Origin: Lachnospiraceae bacterium
Lineage (GTDB): Bacteria; Bacillota; Clostridia; Lachnospirales; Lachnospiraceae
Reading direction: 5' to 3'
NCBI GenBank assembly: GCA_022791635.1
Contig: JAAVZL010000036.1
Coordinates: forward strand, 1 to 64,000
Length of the DNA: 64,000 nt
Shown here: one piece after another, positions 37,634 through 47,506 of the stretch
Layout of the letters: each line of letters starts with the position of its first letter
Numbering within the stretch: the stretch's first letter is position 1
The notes under the pieces: generated by a model
What the model was told of the DNA's origin: nothing
Database searches by the model: none
The model's input: only the letters and a program-made list of their open reading frames with translations
Position numbers and translations under genes: made by a program

Positions 37634-39769
37634 ATGGAGAATTTAGGTTTGGAAGAAAAGAAGAAAATCATCTATGAATTTATATGTGACGGCCGCTATG
37701 TGCCCATGAAGCAAAAGGAACTGGCCATGGTGCTTCAGGTGCCCCGGGAGAGAAGAGAGGAGCTGTCGAAGGCTCTGGAGGAGCTGGTGGCGGAGGGAAG
37801 GCTTACGCTCTCCAAGCGGGGGCGCTATACCAAGGCGGAGGATAAAATCCTCATCGGTGTCTTTGTGAGTCACGCCAAGGGTTTCGGCTTTGTGTCGGTG
37901 GAGGATCAGGAGGAGGATATCTTCATCGGAGAGGGAGATACCCTGGATGCCTTTCTGGGAGATACGGTGGAGGTAGCCTTAAAGGGTCATCCCCAGGGAA
38001 GGCGTAAGGAGGGTGTGGTTCAGAAGGTACTGTCCCACGGGATCACGGAGGTGGTGGGCACCTTTGAGAAGAGCAAAAGCTTTGGCTTTGTGGTTCCGGA
38101 CAATCAGCGAATTACGAAGGACATTTTTGTTCCTCTGGAGCATACAAAGGGGGCGGTTACGGGACATAAGGTTGTGGTGGAGCTTACGGATTACGGCACC
38201 GGGAGAAAGAATCCGGAGGGCCGGGTGGTGGAAATTCTGGGCCATCAAAACGATCCGGGAACGGATATTCTGTCTATTGTGAGGGCTTATCAGATCCCTA
38301 CGGAGTTTCCGGAGCGGGTCCTAAATCAGGCAGAGCGGGTTGCAAAGCTGGTGTCGGAGGCGGACAGGCAGGGGCGTCTCGATCTTCGGCAGGAGATCTG
38401 CGTCACCATTGACGGGGAGGATGCAAAGGATCTGGATGATGCAGTTTCGGTGCGAAGAGACGGGGAGCATTTTGTTTTGAGTGTGCACATTGCGGATGTG
38501 ACCAATTATGTGCAGGAGAACAGCGCCCTCGATCGGGAGGCCCTTGAGAGGGGGACCAGCGTATACCTGGTAGACCGGGTGATTCCCATGCTGCCTCATG
38601 CCCTTTCCAATGGGATTTGCTCTCTGAATGCCGGGGAGGATCGGCTGGCCTTAAGCTGCATCATGACCGTTGATGCAAAGGGGAGAATTGTGGATCATAT
38701 CATAGCGGAGACGGTGATTCGGGTGGCCAGGCGCATGACGTATCCAAGCGTGAATCGGATTCTGGAGGATCGGGATGAGGAGGAGCGCCGGAACTATCAG
38801 GAGCTGGTTCCTATGCTTGAGGAGATGGAGAAGCTGGCAGGGCTTCTTCGCAGGCGGCGGAGGAAGCGGGGGGCTGTGGATTTTGATTTTCCGGAGACGA
38901 AGATTTCTTTGGATGAAAACGGAGCGCCGGTGGAGATTCGGCCTTGTGAGCGCAATACGGCTACCCGGCTGATTGAGGATTTTATGCTGGCGGCCAATGA
39001 GACGGTTGCGGCGGATTATTACTGGCAGGCCCAGCCCTTTGTGTACCGGGTGCATGAGAGGCCGGAGGCTAAGCGGCTTTATAAGCTGGGGCTGTTTCTT
39101 AAGAATTTCGGATATTTTCTTCCTTCGGGAGGGGATGAGGTGCATCCGGGGGAGATTCAGAAGCTGCTTGACCGACTGGAGGGGACACCGGAGGAGGCTA
39201 TGCTTTCCAGGCTGACCCTTCGGGCCATGCAAAAAGCCAAATATGCGACGGATTGTACGGGGCATTTTGGGCTGGCGGCGGATCAGTACTGTCACTTTAC
39301 TTCTCCTATCCGGAGGTATCCGGATCTGCAGATTCACCGGATTATTAAGGAGAATCTGCGGGGGAGGCTGACGGAAGGGCGGGTGGCCCATTATGAGGCG
39401 ATTCTTTCGGAGGTGGCCAAGCGGTCCAGTGAGGCGGAAAGGCGGGCGGACGAAGCGGAGCGGGAGACGGAGAAGCTTAAGAAGGTGGAGTATATGGAGC
39501 AGCATATTGGGGAGGTTTATGAGGGGGTGATCTCCGGGATTACCCAGTATGGGCTGTATGTGGAGCTTGAAAATACGGTGGAAGGGCTTATCCATGTGAA
39601 TTCGCTTGGGGATGATTATTATGAGTATGAGGAGAGCGCTTACGAGCTTAGGGGGCAGCATGGCGGGAATGTGTATCGGCTGGGGCAGTGGGTGAAGGTT
39701 CGGGTGAAGAGGACGGACAGGCTTTGCCGGACCATAGACTTTCAGTTAGCATTGAGCAGTGCGGAATAA
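37634..39769 (+). CDS. rnr: Ribonuclease R
   Basis: ICVTIDGEDAKDLDDAVSVRRDGEHFVLSVHIADVTNYV RNB domain, C-terminal S1; start MENLGLEEKK preferred over 37568. Confidence 0.95.
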   Translation: MENLGLEEKKKIIYEFICDGRYVPMKQKELAMVLQVPRERREELSKALEELVAEGRLTLSKRGRYTKAEDKILIGVFVSHAKGFGFVSVEDQEEDIFIGEGDTLDAFLGDTVEVALKGHPQGRRKEGVVQKVLSHGITEVVGTFEKSKSFGFVVPDNQRITKDIFVPLEHTKGAVTGHKVVVELTDYGTGRKNPEGRVVEILGHQNDPGTDILSIVRAYQIPTEFPERVLNQAERVAKLVSEADRQGRLDLRQEICVTIDGEDAKDLDDAVSVRRDGEHFVLSVHIADVTNYVQENSALDREALERGTSVYLVDRVIPMLPHALSNGICSLNAGEDRLALSCIMTVDAKGRIVDHIIAETVIRVARRMTYPSVNRILEDRDEEERRNYQELVPMLEEMEKLAGLLRRRRRKRGAVDFDFPETKISLDENGAPVEIRPCERNTATRLIEDFMLAANETVAADYYWQAQPFVYRVHERPEAKRLYKLGLFLKNFGYFLPSGGDEVHPGEIQKLLDRLEGTPEEAMLSRLTLRAMQKAKYATDCTGHFGLAADQYCHFTSPIRRYPDLQIHRIIKENLRGRLTEGRVAHYEAILSEVAKRSSEAERRADEAERETEKLKKVEYMEQHIGEVYEGVISGITQYGLYVELENTVEGLIHVNSLGDDYYEYEESAYELRGQHGGNVYRLGQWVKVRVKRTDRLCRTIDFQLALSSAE

Positions 39770-39900
39770 GACAAACAGGAAGCAGTGGCATGCTTGCATG
39801 TAAGCTGATTTCTGTTTGGCTTATTCCATAGGGCGAAAGCCCTGAGCGAGGCGGAGCCGAGCTTCCACTGCGGATATAACGGGATATGATAAGGAGAGTG
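39764..39900. ncRNA. Candidate multi-hairpin RNA element between rnr and smpB
   Basis: GGAATAAGACAAACAG / CTGTTTGGCTTATTCC (1 mismatch), GCAGTGG / CCACTGC, and AGGGC GAAA GCCCT (GNRA-capped). Confidence 0.4.
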
Positions 39901-39907
39901 GGAGATT

Positions 39908-40375
39908 ATGAGTAAGGATGCGGTAAAGTTGATTGCCAATAATAAGAAAGCCTATCATGACTATTTTATTGATGAGACGTATGAGGCGGGGATTTCTTTG
40001 GCGGGGACGGAGGTGAAGTCCATCCGCATGGGGAAGTGCAGTGTGAAGGAGTCTTTTATTAAGGTGGAAAAGGGAGAGGTGTTTATTTATGGGATGCATA
40101 TCAGTCCTTATGAGAAGGGGAATATTTTTAATAAGGATCCTTTGCGGGTGCGGAAGCTTTTGATGCATCGGTATGAGATTCATAAGATCAGCGGGAAGGT
40201 TGTGGAGAAAGGGTATACGCTGGTGCCTCTCAAGGTGTATTTGAAGGGGAGTCTGGTGAAGGTGGAGATTGGGCTGGCTCGAGGGAAGAAGCTTTATGAT
40301 AAGCGGGCGGATATTGCGAAGAAGGATCAGAGACGGGAGGCGGAGAAGGAGTTTAAGGTGAGGAATCTTTATTGA
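39908..40375 (+). CDS. smpB: SsrA-binding protein
   Basis: [36 protein letters not shown]...[11 protein letters not shown]. Confidence 0.98.
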   Translation: MSKDAVKLIANNKKAYHDYFIDETYEAGISLAGTEVKSIRMGKCSVKESFIKVEKGEVFIYGMHISPYEKGNIFNKDPLRVRKLLMHRYEIHKISGKVVEKGYTLVPLKVYLKGSLVKVEIGLARGKKLYDKRADIAKKDQRREAEKEFKVRNLY

Positions 40376-40393
40376 GTTTGACGAATATCGGAC

Positions 40394-40600
40394 GCCGCAA
40401 GCCGGGCCGGCAGGATTTTCCATATCCTGTGTTCGGACGGTTGGCGTACATCCTGTCTGCTCTTGGCGGACGAATGCCGTATTTTTTGACAGGCTTCGCC
40501 TGTTGGAGGGATTGTGCCATTCGTTCGCCAATATCAGACAGGCTGTGCGCCAACAGCCGGACACCGGATATCGGAAAATCCTGCCGGCCCGGCTTGCGGC
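40394..40600. repeat. Palindromic element family 1, long form, copy 5
   Basis: GCCGCAAGCCGGGCCGGCAGGATTTTCC ... GGAAAATCCTGCCGGCCCGGCTTGCGGC around the core; outer arms differ completely from other copies. Confidence 0.9.
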
Positions 40601-40830
40601 TGGTTGTTGGTTGCTGGATGTGGATTGGTTTGCTGTTGGAGATGTTATAAAATGTTATAATGATGTTAGAAATGATATATTTTGTTAGAAAGTGTTACTT
40701 TTTTTGAATTTGGACTTGATTTCTTATCAGAAAGTATTACAATAGAAAGGGAGAGGACAGCTCTTTGCCGGCGGGGCTTTTTGTCAGCGGGGGATGCCCG
40801 GACCAGAAAGGGATATAAGGAGAGAATACC

Positions 40831-41478
40831 ATGATTATCACACAGAAAAAGCCCATTGAAGAATTGATGGCGATGCTCGGGGATGCGAAGAAGATTGCGA
40901 TCCTGGGCTGTGGCAGCTGTGCTACGGCTTGTGCTACGGGCGGCGAGAAGGAGATTGGGGAGCTTAAGGCTTACCTGGAGTCGAAGGGTAAAACGGTGGT
41001 GGCGACCGGGATGGCGGATTATTGCTGTATGAACATGGGCGTGAAGACGGCTATGAAGAAGTTGAATGCGGCGGGGCCGGATGCGGTTGTTTGTATGTCC
41101 TGTGGTGACGGTGTGCAGGTGGCGGCCAATCATGCGGCGGCGCCGGTTTATCCGTCCAATAATACGATGTTTTTGGGAGAGGCCGTGAAGTTTGGGCTTT
41201 TTGAGGAGGCCTGTCATCTTTGCGGAGATTGTGTGCTGGGAACGACGGGGGGGATTTGCCCGATTTCCAGATGTGCAAAATCTTTGGTGAATGGGCCCTG
41301 CGGCGGACAGAAGAACGGGAAGTGTGAGGTGAATCCGGAGAATGACTGTGCGTGGATTCTGATTTACAAGAGGCTGGAGTCTCTGGGGATGCTGGATAAG
41401 CTGGCCAAGAGACGGCCGGATAAAGGGTATGAGAAGGTTTCATATCCCAGAACGATTAATATTAGGGGGAACAAGTAA
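40831..41478 (+). CDS. MetV-like methylenetetrahydrofolate reductase C-terminal (zinc/Fe-S) domain protein
   Basis: GCGSCATACATGGEKEIGELKAYLESKGKTV, LCGDCVLGTTGGICPISRCAKSLVNGPCGG. Confidence 0.85.
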   Translation: MIITQKKPIEELMAMLGDAKKIAILGCGSCATACATGGEKEIGELKAYLESKGKTVVATGMADYCCMNMGVKTAMKKLNAAGPDAVVCMSCGDGVQVAANHAAAPVYPSNNTMFLGEAVKFGLFEEACHLCGDCVLGTTGGICPISRCAKSLVNGPCGGQKNGKCEVNPENDCAWILIYKRLESLGMLDKLAKRRPDKGYEKVSYPRTINIRGNK

Positions 41479-42407
41479 TGGGAATGTTAGAGAAAGCGCT
41501 GGAAGGCGGAAAATTTGGTGTAACCGTTGAGATGGCTCCTCCCAAGGGATATGATTTTAAGGAACAGATGGAGGCGGCCGAGCTTCTTAAGGGCAAGGTG
41601 CACGGAGTGAATGTGACGGATATGCAGTCTGCGTGTCTGAAGGCTTCCTCTCTTGGACTTTGCATTAAGCTTAAAGAGGCGGGGCTGGAGCCGATCATTC
41701 AGGTGACGGGGCGTGACCGCAGCCGTATGGGAATTATGGGCGATATGCTTTCCGCGGCGGCCTTTGGAATTGATACTATGCTGGCTTTGACAGGGGATCA
41801 TCCTACGGTTGGCGATTGCAGCCAGTCTAAGCCGGTGTATGATCTGGATTCTGTGGGAATTCTTCATATGCTGTCTGTGATGGAGGCTACCGGAACGGAC
41901 TGTGGCGGAAATGAGATTGAGGGCGGTGCGCCGGAGTTTTATAAGGGCGCGGCGGTGACGCCTGTGTATGAGCCGTTGTTTTTGCAGATCAATAAGCTTC
42001 GTCAGAAGGTAGATGCGGGAGCCCGCTATATTCAGACTCAGGGGATTTTTGATCTGGAGAGCTTTAAGCGGTTTATGGATGAGGTGGACAAGGCGAATAT
42101 TAAGACCCACATTATGGCGGGAATTATTCCTCTGAAGGCAGCGGGAATGGCGAAGTATATGAATGAGAACGTGCCGGGTATCGCGGTTCCTCAGGATATG
42201 ATTGATCGTCTGGCTGCTGCAGCGGCGGAGGGGAAGGCTAAGGGCGTGAAGGGCCTGCCCACGCAGCTTGGCATTGAGATGGCGGCTGAGATGATTGCCA
42301 AGATCAAGGATGAGGGGCTTTGCGACGGCGTACATATTATGGCTATCGGTGCGGAGAAGAATGTGCCGAAGATTTTGGAAAAGGCCGGAATTACTATTGA
42401 CGAATGA
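41478..42407 (+). CDS. metF: Methylenetetrahydrofolate reductase
   Basis: FGVTVEMAPPKGYDF, GLEPIIQVTGRDRSRMG, LALTGDHPTVGD; TAATG coupling with the upstream gene. Confidence 0.92.
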   Translation: MGMLEKALEGGKFGVTVEMAPPKGYDFKEQMEAAELLKGKVHGVNVTDMQSACLKASSLGLCIKLKEAGLEPIIQVTGRDRSRMGIMGDMLSAAAFGIDTMLALTGDHPTVGDCSQSKPVYDLDSVGILHMLSVMEATGTDCGGNEIEGGAPEFYKGAAVTPVYEPLFLQINKLRQKVDAGARYIQTQGIFDLESFKRFMDEVDKANIKTHIMAGIIPLKAAGMAKYMNENVPGIAVPQDMIDRLAAAAAEGKAKGVKGLPTQLGIEMAAEMIAKIKDEGLCDGVHIMAIGAEKNVPKILEKAGITIDE

Positions 42408-42480
42408 CTTGCATTTTTCCGGGAAGTCTGTTATGATGACATAGAGATTGGGAGTGTATTCCGGTATAGAGGTGATTGAT

Positions 42481-42654
42481 ATGGATATTGCGGCATTGTC
42501 ATCTGCTATGTCATACAGCCAGCTGCATATGAATGTAGGCTATGCTCTGACCGCCAAGGTGATGGACCAGGTGGAGGAGACCAGTGCGGAGCTTCTTGAG
42601 ATGCTAGAGGCGATTCCGTCGGATTTGGGGCAGTATATTGACATACGTGTGTAA
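42481..42654 (+). CDS. YjfB-like putative motility protein
   Basis: MDIAALSSAMSYSQLHMNVGYALTAKVMDQVEETSAELLEML, YjfB-family pattern. Confidence 0.7.
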   Translation: MDIAALSSAMSYSQLHMNVGYALTAKVMDQVEETSAELLEMLEAIPSDLGQYIDIRV

Positions 42655-42664
42655 AAAAGAGGAA

Positions 42665-42700
42665 GGGGCTGATGGCTTATTTTGCCACAGCCTCTTTTTG
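42665..42700 (+). terminator. Terminator hairpin resembling a family 1 solo arm
   Basis: GGGGCTGATGGCTTATTTTGCCACAGCCTC TTTTT. Confidence 0.7.
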
Positions 42701-42771
42701 CCCAGGTTCACCCGGAGTCTGGGAGAATGTGCCGGCATGTCCGCAGGACTTGGACAGCAGGAGCAGGATGA

Positions 42772-43896
42772 GTGGAAAGACCATATGATATAGATGAGAT
42801 GCGCCGGAGGCGGCGCATGCAGAGAAAGAGGGAAATCAGGCGCAGAAAGCGGCGGCGGGCTTTTATCCGCCGGCTCATTCAGATAGGAAGCGCCGTGATC
42901 CTTTTGGGGCTTCTGCTGTGGAGCTTCAAAATCCTTTGGGGAAAATGGAGGCCGGATGCAGGAGCTGTGACGGATACAAGACAAAGGTTTCTGACAGAGG
43001 CGGAGAAGGGACTTTTGGCGGACAGTCTGTCTTTGGGCGGAGTCATAAACCCGGAGAATGGGAAAGAAGACCCGGGGGAGCCAAAGACTTATAGCTATAC
43101 AGCCTCGGAGGAGACCCGGCAGCTGGGGGAGGAGGATATCACCAGCAGCTTTGCCATTTTTGTGGATACGAAGAACGACGCGATTCTCGCCTCCCGGGAC
43201 GCTTTTAGCCGGATGGTGCCGGCTTCTATGACCAAGGTGCTCACTGCCCTGGTGGCAGCGGAACATATTGACAATTTAGACGATACGTTTACCATCACCA
43301 TCGACATTACGGATTACAGCTTCCGAAACGGCTGCAGCAATGCAGGCTTCGACCGGGATGAGACGGTTACCGTGCGGGATCTGCTCTACGGAGCGGTGCT
43401 GCCTTCCGGGGCTGATGCGTCTTTAGGGCTGGCAATCTATGTGGCGGGCTCCCAGGAGGCCTTTGTGGAGCTGATGAATGAAAAGCTTCGGGAGCTGGGC
43501 CTGTCTAAGACTTCTCACTTTACCAACTGCGTGGGAATTTATGAGGAAAATCATTACAGCACGGCCTATGATATGGCGGTGATGATGGAGGCGGCTATTC
43601 AAAATGATGTCTGCCGGGAGATCTTTTCCTCCCGCACCTATACGACCTCCTCCACGGAGCAGCATCCGGAAGGAATTTCTTTGTCCAACTGGTTTGTGCG
43701 GCGCATTGAGGATAAGGAGACCAACGGGATTTTGGTCTATGGAAAGACCGGTTACGTGGATGAGTCAGGCAGCTGCGCGGTCAGCTTCGGAACCAGAGAG
43801 GGGGACAGAACCTATATCTGTGTGACGGCCAATTCGGGCAGCAAGTGGTGGTGTATCAACGATCATGCGAAGCTCTATCAAGAGCTTACCATATAA
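42772..43896 (+). CDS. D-alanyl-D-alanine carboxypeptidase (serine-type, PBP5-like)
   Basis: DAFSRMVPASMTKVLTALVA (SxxK), GADASLGLAIY, GILVYGKTGYVDESG (KTG). Confidence 0.9.
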   Translation: MERPYDIDEMRRRRRMQRKREIRRRKRRRAFIRRLIQIGSAVILLGLLLWSFKILWGKWRPDAGAVTDTRQRFLTEAEKGLLADSLSLGGVINPENGKEDPGEPKTYSYTASEETRQLGEEDITSSFAIFVDTKNDAILASRDAFSRMVPASMTKVLTALVAAEHIDNLDDTFTITIDITDYSFRNGCSNAGFDRDETVTVRDLLYGAVLPSGADASLGLAIYVAGSQEAFVELMNEKLRELGLSKTSHFTNCVGIYEENHYSTAYDMAVMMEAAIQNDVCREIFSSRTYTTSSTEQHPEGISLSNWFVRRIEDKETNGILVYGKTGYVDESGSCAVSFGTREGDRTYICVTANSGSKWWCINDHAKLYQELTI

Positions 43897-43920
43897 TGAT
43901 GCAAAGAAAGGAAGAAAGCT

Positions 43921-44274
43921 ATGAAGAAATGTTTGAAAGTGTTGTTATCTCTTGCACTGGTTCTGGCGTTGGCCGGTTCTGCGGCCGGTGTGGCCGAGGC
44001 CCACTACGGCCACCATTCCAGACGGGCAAAGCGGGTTTGCCCGGTGGCCTACACGGAAGCCAGAGATACAGCCCCGGAAGCAGAGGATACAACGCCTGCT
44101 TATGCCGCCTGCTATGCGAACGGCTACTGTACCGGTAATAACCTCTGTGACGTAAACGGCGTCTGCCAGAACGGCGGTATCTGCAACGGAGTCGTTACCC
44201 CGAATACCGACAGCGGCTATTACGGCCATCACGGGGGCGGTCATCACGGAGGAAGACACCACGGAGGCTATTAA
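43921..44274 (+). CDS. Small secreted Cys-containing, His/Gly-rich protein
   Basis: Signal peptide MKKCLKVLLSLALVLALAGSAAGVAEA; C-terminal YYGHHGGGHHGGRHHGGY. Confidence 0.75.
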   Translation: MKKCLKVLLSLALVLALAGSAAGVAEAHYGHHSRRAKRVCPVAYTEARDTAPEAEDTTPAYAACYANGYCTGNNLCDVNGVCQNGGICNGVVTPNTDSGYYGHHGGGHHGGRHHGGY

Positions 44275-44318
44275 GGAGAGGAAGACGGGCTTCCAAAAAT
44301 ACATTTGGAGGAAATAAT

Positions 44319-45710
44319 ATGAACGGGGGTACAACTACAAGTCATAAGAAATCGTCTGCAAGAGGCAGATTCTCCGGCCGCATCGGCTATGTGCTGGCAG
44401 TGGCCGGCTCTGCCGTGGGCCTTGGCAATATCTGGCGTTTTCCCTATCTTGCGGCCAAGTACGGAGGCGGAATGTTTCTGCTGGTTTACCTGCTTTTGAT
44501 GGTAACCTTCGGTTATGTGCTGATTGTATCGGAGACGGCTCTCGGCCGTATGACCAGGAAAAGTCCGGTAGGAGCCTTTCTTGCCTTTGGAGAGGGTCCG
44601 GCCTTTCGGTTCGGCGGCTGGATCAATGCCGTGGTTCCTATGCTGATTGCCCCCTACTACTGTGTGATCGGCGGCTGGGTGCTGAAATATCTTGTGGAGT
44701 ATATACTGGGAAGCACGAAGGCTCTGGCTGCGGACGGATACTTTACGGATTTTATCGCTGCCTCTGGCAGTGTGGAATTCTGGTTTGTGGTTTTTTCAGC
44801 CCTAGTATTCTTTGTGATTCTGGCAGGGGTGAAGCAGGGAGTGGAGCGGGTATCCAAGGTCATGATGCCCATTCTGGTGCTTCTGGCGATTTTTGTGACG
44901 GTTTATTCCATCACACGCCCCGGCGCGGCAGAGGGAGTGAAGTACTTCCTGGTGCCCAATTTTGAGGATTTTTCCTGGATGACCGTTGTGGCGGCCATGG
45001 GGCAGATGTTCTACTCTCTGTCTATTGCCATGGGCATTCTCTATACCTATGGCTCCTATATGGGCAAGGATGTGGACATTGAAAGATCCACCACTCAGGT
45101 AGAGCTTTTTGATACGGGGATTGCCCTTCTGGCAGGTATGATGATCATTCCGGCTGTCTTTGCCTTCTCCGGCGGAGATATGGAGACCCTCCAGGCAGGA
45201 CCCTCTCTGGCCTTTATTACGCTGCCGAAGATTTTTGCAAGCATGGGCGTTGGGACGGTCATTGGCATTGCTTTTTTCCTGATGTTTTTGTTTGCGGCCC
45301 TTACAAGCGCCATCTCTCTGGTGGAGACCAGCGTTTCCTCCTTTGAGGACGAGCTTCATCTAAGCCGCCCCAAATGCTGCCTTTTGATGGCGGTGGTGAT
45401 GGCGGTTCTTGGCTCGGCGTCGGCTCTGGGCTATGGCCTTTTGGACTCCGTAAAAATCTTTGGAATGGCCTTCCTGGACTTTTTCGACTTTTTGACAAAT
45501 TCCGTTATGATGCCCATAGCGGCTCTTGCCACCTGCTTCCTGATCTTACGTGTGGTGGGACTACGGCGGATTGCAGAGGAGGTAGAGCGCTCCTCCGACT
45601 TTCGTAGAAAAAAGATGTACAATGTATTTCTGAAATATTTTGCTCCAATTTGCATCGGCATTATTCTTGTTAGCTCCATCGCCAATGTGCTGGGAATTAT
45701 TTCCATGTAG
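44319..45710 (+). CDS. Neurotransmitter:sodium symporter (SNF) family transporter
   Basis: IGYVLAVAGSAVGLGNIWRFPYLAAKYGGGMFLLVYLL. Confidence 0.95.
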   Translation: MNGGTTTSHKKSSARGRFSGRIGYVLAVAGSAVGLGNIWRFPYLAAKYGGGMFLLVYLLLMVTFGYVLIVSETALGRMTRKSPVGAFLAFGEGPAFRFGGWINAVVPMLIAPYYCVIGGWVLKYLVEYILGSTKALAADGYFTDFIAASGSVEFWFVVFSALVFFVILAGVKQGVERVSKVMMPILVLLAIFVTVYSITRPGAAEGVKYFLVPNFEDFSWMTVVAAMGQMFYSLSIAMGILYTYGSYMGKDVDIERSTTQVELFDTGIALLAGMMIIPAVFAFSGGDMETLQAGPSLAFITLPKIFASMGVGTVIGIAFFLMFLFAALTSAISLVETSVSSFEDELHLSRPKCCLLMAVVMAVLGSASALGYGLLDSVKIFGMAFLDFFDFLTNSVMMPIAALATCFLILRVVGLRRIAEEVERSSDFRRKKMYNVFLKYFAPICIGIILVSSIANVLGIISM

Positions 45711-45728
45711 GAGATTTGGATAAAAAGT

Positions 45729-45780
45729 ACCGCAGGAATTCGAAAGTAATCCTTCAAACGAAATTCCTGCGGTTTTTTTA
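45729..45780 (+). terminator. Rho-independent terminator
   Basis: ACCGCAGGAATTCG ... CGAAATTCCTGCGGT TTTTTT. Confidence 0.85.
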
Positions 45781-45858
45781 TGCACAGGCCCGTGCAGCGG
45801 AAATATGCCGCTAATGCGGTGCGCGGCCGCGTGGCGAACAGTGGAGAAAGACATTCCC

Positions 45859-46599
45859 CTACTCAATTGGCTGATGGAAGGGAAACTCCAGCGTAGCCAG
45901 CTTGTCCTGCCAGGACTGGTGAAAGGGCTCGTTGGAGTAGATCTGATTCTTGATGGCAAGCATCCGGGCATCCGTCTGGGCGATGATGTCAGCGCAGGCC
46001 TTCAGCTCTGCGGAAACCGCCTCCGGATTCTCCACATCCTGCTTGTATTTCAGCTGGTGATCCACGCTGGCCCAGAAATCCATGGCAATGGTGCGGATCT
46101 GTACCTCTACCCGCATGTTTTTCTTCTGCTGAGAGAAGAATACGGGAATCTCCACAATCAAATGGAGGCTGCGGTAGCCGTTGGCCTTGGGATTCTGAAT
46201 ATAGTCCTTCTTGCGGATGAGGGTGATGTCATCCTGGCGAAGAAGCATGTCCGCAATGGCGTAGATATCGTCGATAAACGAACAGATAACGCGGATACCG
46301 GCTACGTCGTTGAGCCGTTCCTCCACAGCCTCTACGGTAAAGGGAGCCTCGTACCGTTTGAGCTTTTGAATGATGCTTAAGGGCCGTTTGATGCGGGAGG
46401 TGATATGCTTGATGGGATTGCGCTTGTGGCGGATGCTCAGCTCGTCGTTCAGAACCTCCAGCTTGGTGCGGACCTCCCGGATGGCACAGCTGTACATCAT
46501 CATCAGCTCCTGAAACTGGTAAGCCTGGCTTGCAAAATCCTTCGGTATTTCGGGAAGTGCATCCATATCCGTATAGGAAATATGTGCTTCGTGATTCAT
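45859..46599 (-). CDS. Small alarmone synthetase (RelA/SpoT-domain GTP pyrophosphokinase)
   Basis: RNPIKHITSRIKRPLSIIQKLKR, DVAGIRVICSFIDDIYAIADML, NGYRSLHLIVEIP, VEVQIRTIAMDFWASVDHQLKYK. Confidence 0.95.
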   Translation of the reverse strand: MNHEAHISYTDMDALPEIPKDFASQAYQFQELMMMYSCAIREVRTKLEVLNDELSIRHKRNPIKHITSRIKRPLSIIQKLKRYEAPFTVEAVEERLNDVAGIRVICSFIDDIYAIADMLLRQDDITLIRKKDYIQNPKANGYRSLHLIVEIPVFFSQQKKNMRVEVQIRTIAMDFWASVDHQLKYKQDVENPEAVSAELKACADIIAQTDARMLAIKNQIYSNEPFHQSWQDKLATLEFPFHQPIE

Positions 46600-46600
46600 G

Positions 46601-47506
46601 TTATTGCTCCGATGTATTCTCCTGGGGTTCGTGGCGGGGATTATCCCTTACCTGGGTACAGGCTTTTAAGGCCTCCACCGTAACCTGGCTGATGAGCCGA
46701 CTGGTATAATAGCTGACGAGAGGATCCACCGCATGCTTATCTACGATTTTATATTTGGCCGGAAGGCCGCTTAAGGTGAGGGCAATGGTATCGGCCTTGC
46801 ACCGAGCACAGGTGCAGACCTCAAATTGCTTCATAAAATAGATGATCTTGTCCTCCACCACCCGCTGCATCACATTGAGCATTACATAGTCCGGCTCCGG
46901 CTCTTTCGGGGGCTCCGGCTCCACAGGAGGCTCCGGCGAAAGCTCCGGAATCTCCTCCTCCGGCTCCGAAGGAGCAGGGGGTATGGGAGCGGCAGGCTCC
47001 GAAGCGGCGGCAGGTTTGGGCTCTGGTACAGTAACTTCCGGTTCCGGTGCAGCAACAGGCTCCGAAATAGCAGCTTCCGGCTCCGGAACAGTGGCGGGCT
47101 CCGATGTGGCTGTAGCTTCCGGAACAGTGACAGATTCCGGTGCGGCAGCAGCTTCCGGAACAGTGGCGGACTTTGGTACGGTAACAGCCTCCGGCTGCGG
47201 ACTCGGACCCTCCTCCAGTTCCAGCTCCTTTAGCAAATCCTCCCGGATCCGCTCTGCGATTGGATCATCCTCCTTGGCCTTGCTGTCGATAATGGAAATG
47301 TTGGGGGGAACCTCCGGGGAAGGTGCGGGAGCAGGGGCAGGCTGCTCCTTTGCCGGCGCCTGCTCGGCGGGAGCTTTCTCTTCTGCCGGCGCGGTGCTTT
47401 GAGGCTTTGAAAGCTGTTGCTCCTCTTTTTCCGCCTCTCCTCCTGCGTCCGGCTGTCCGGAGAGTAAATTCAAAACATGTGCGGTCTTATTACTTTTGCG
47501 TGCCAT
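46601..47506 (-). CDS. ComFB-domain protein with long Pro/Glu/Ala linker
   Basis: C-terminal MLNVMQRVVEDKIIYFMKQFEVCTCARCKADTIALTLSGLPAKY; start MARKSNKTAHVL. Confidence 0.8.
   Translation of the reverse strand: MARKSNKTAHVLNLLSGQPDAGGEAEKEEQQLSKPQSTAPAEEKAPAEQAPAKEQPAPAPAPSPEVPPNISIIDSKAKEDDPIAERIREDLLKELELEEGPSPQPEAVTVPKSATVPEAAAAPESVTVPEATATSEPATVPEPEAAISEPVAAPEPEVTVPEPKPAAASEPAAPIPPAPSEPEEEIPELSPEPPVEPEPPKEPEPDYVMLNVMQRVVEDKIIYFMKQFEVCTCARCKADTIALTLSGLPAKYKIVDKHAVDPLVSYYTSRLISQVTVEALKACTQVRDNPRHEPQENTSEQ

Noticed and set aside
40376-40830. tmRNA (ssrA) downstream of smpB
   Set aside because: The interval is occupied by family 1 copy 5 and a promoter region; no tRNA-Ala-like ends or tag reading frame seen
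46900-47250. Minisatellite or CRISPR-like repeat in the ComFB-domain gene
   Set aside because: It is low-complexity coding sequence for a Pro/Glu/Ala/Val linker in frame; repeats are degenerate
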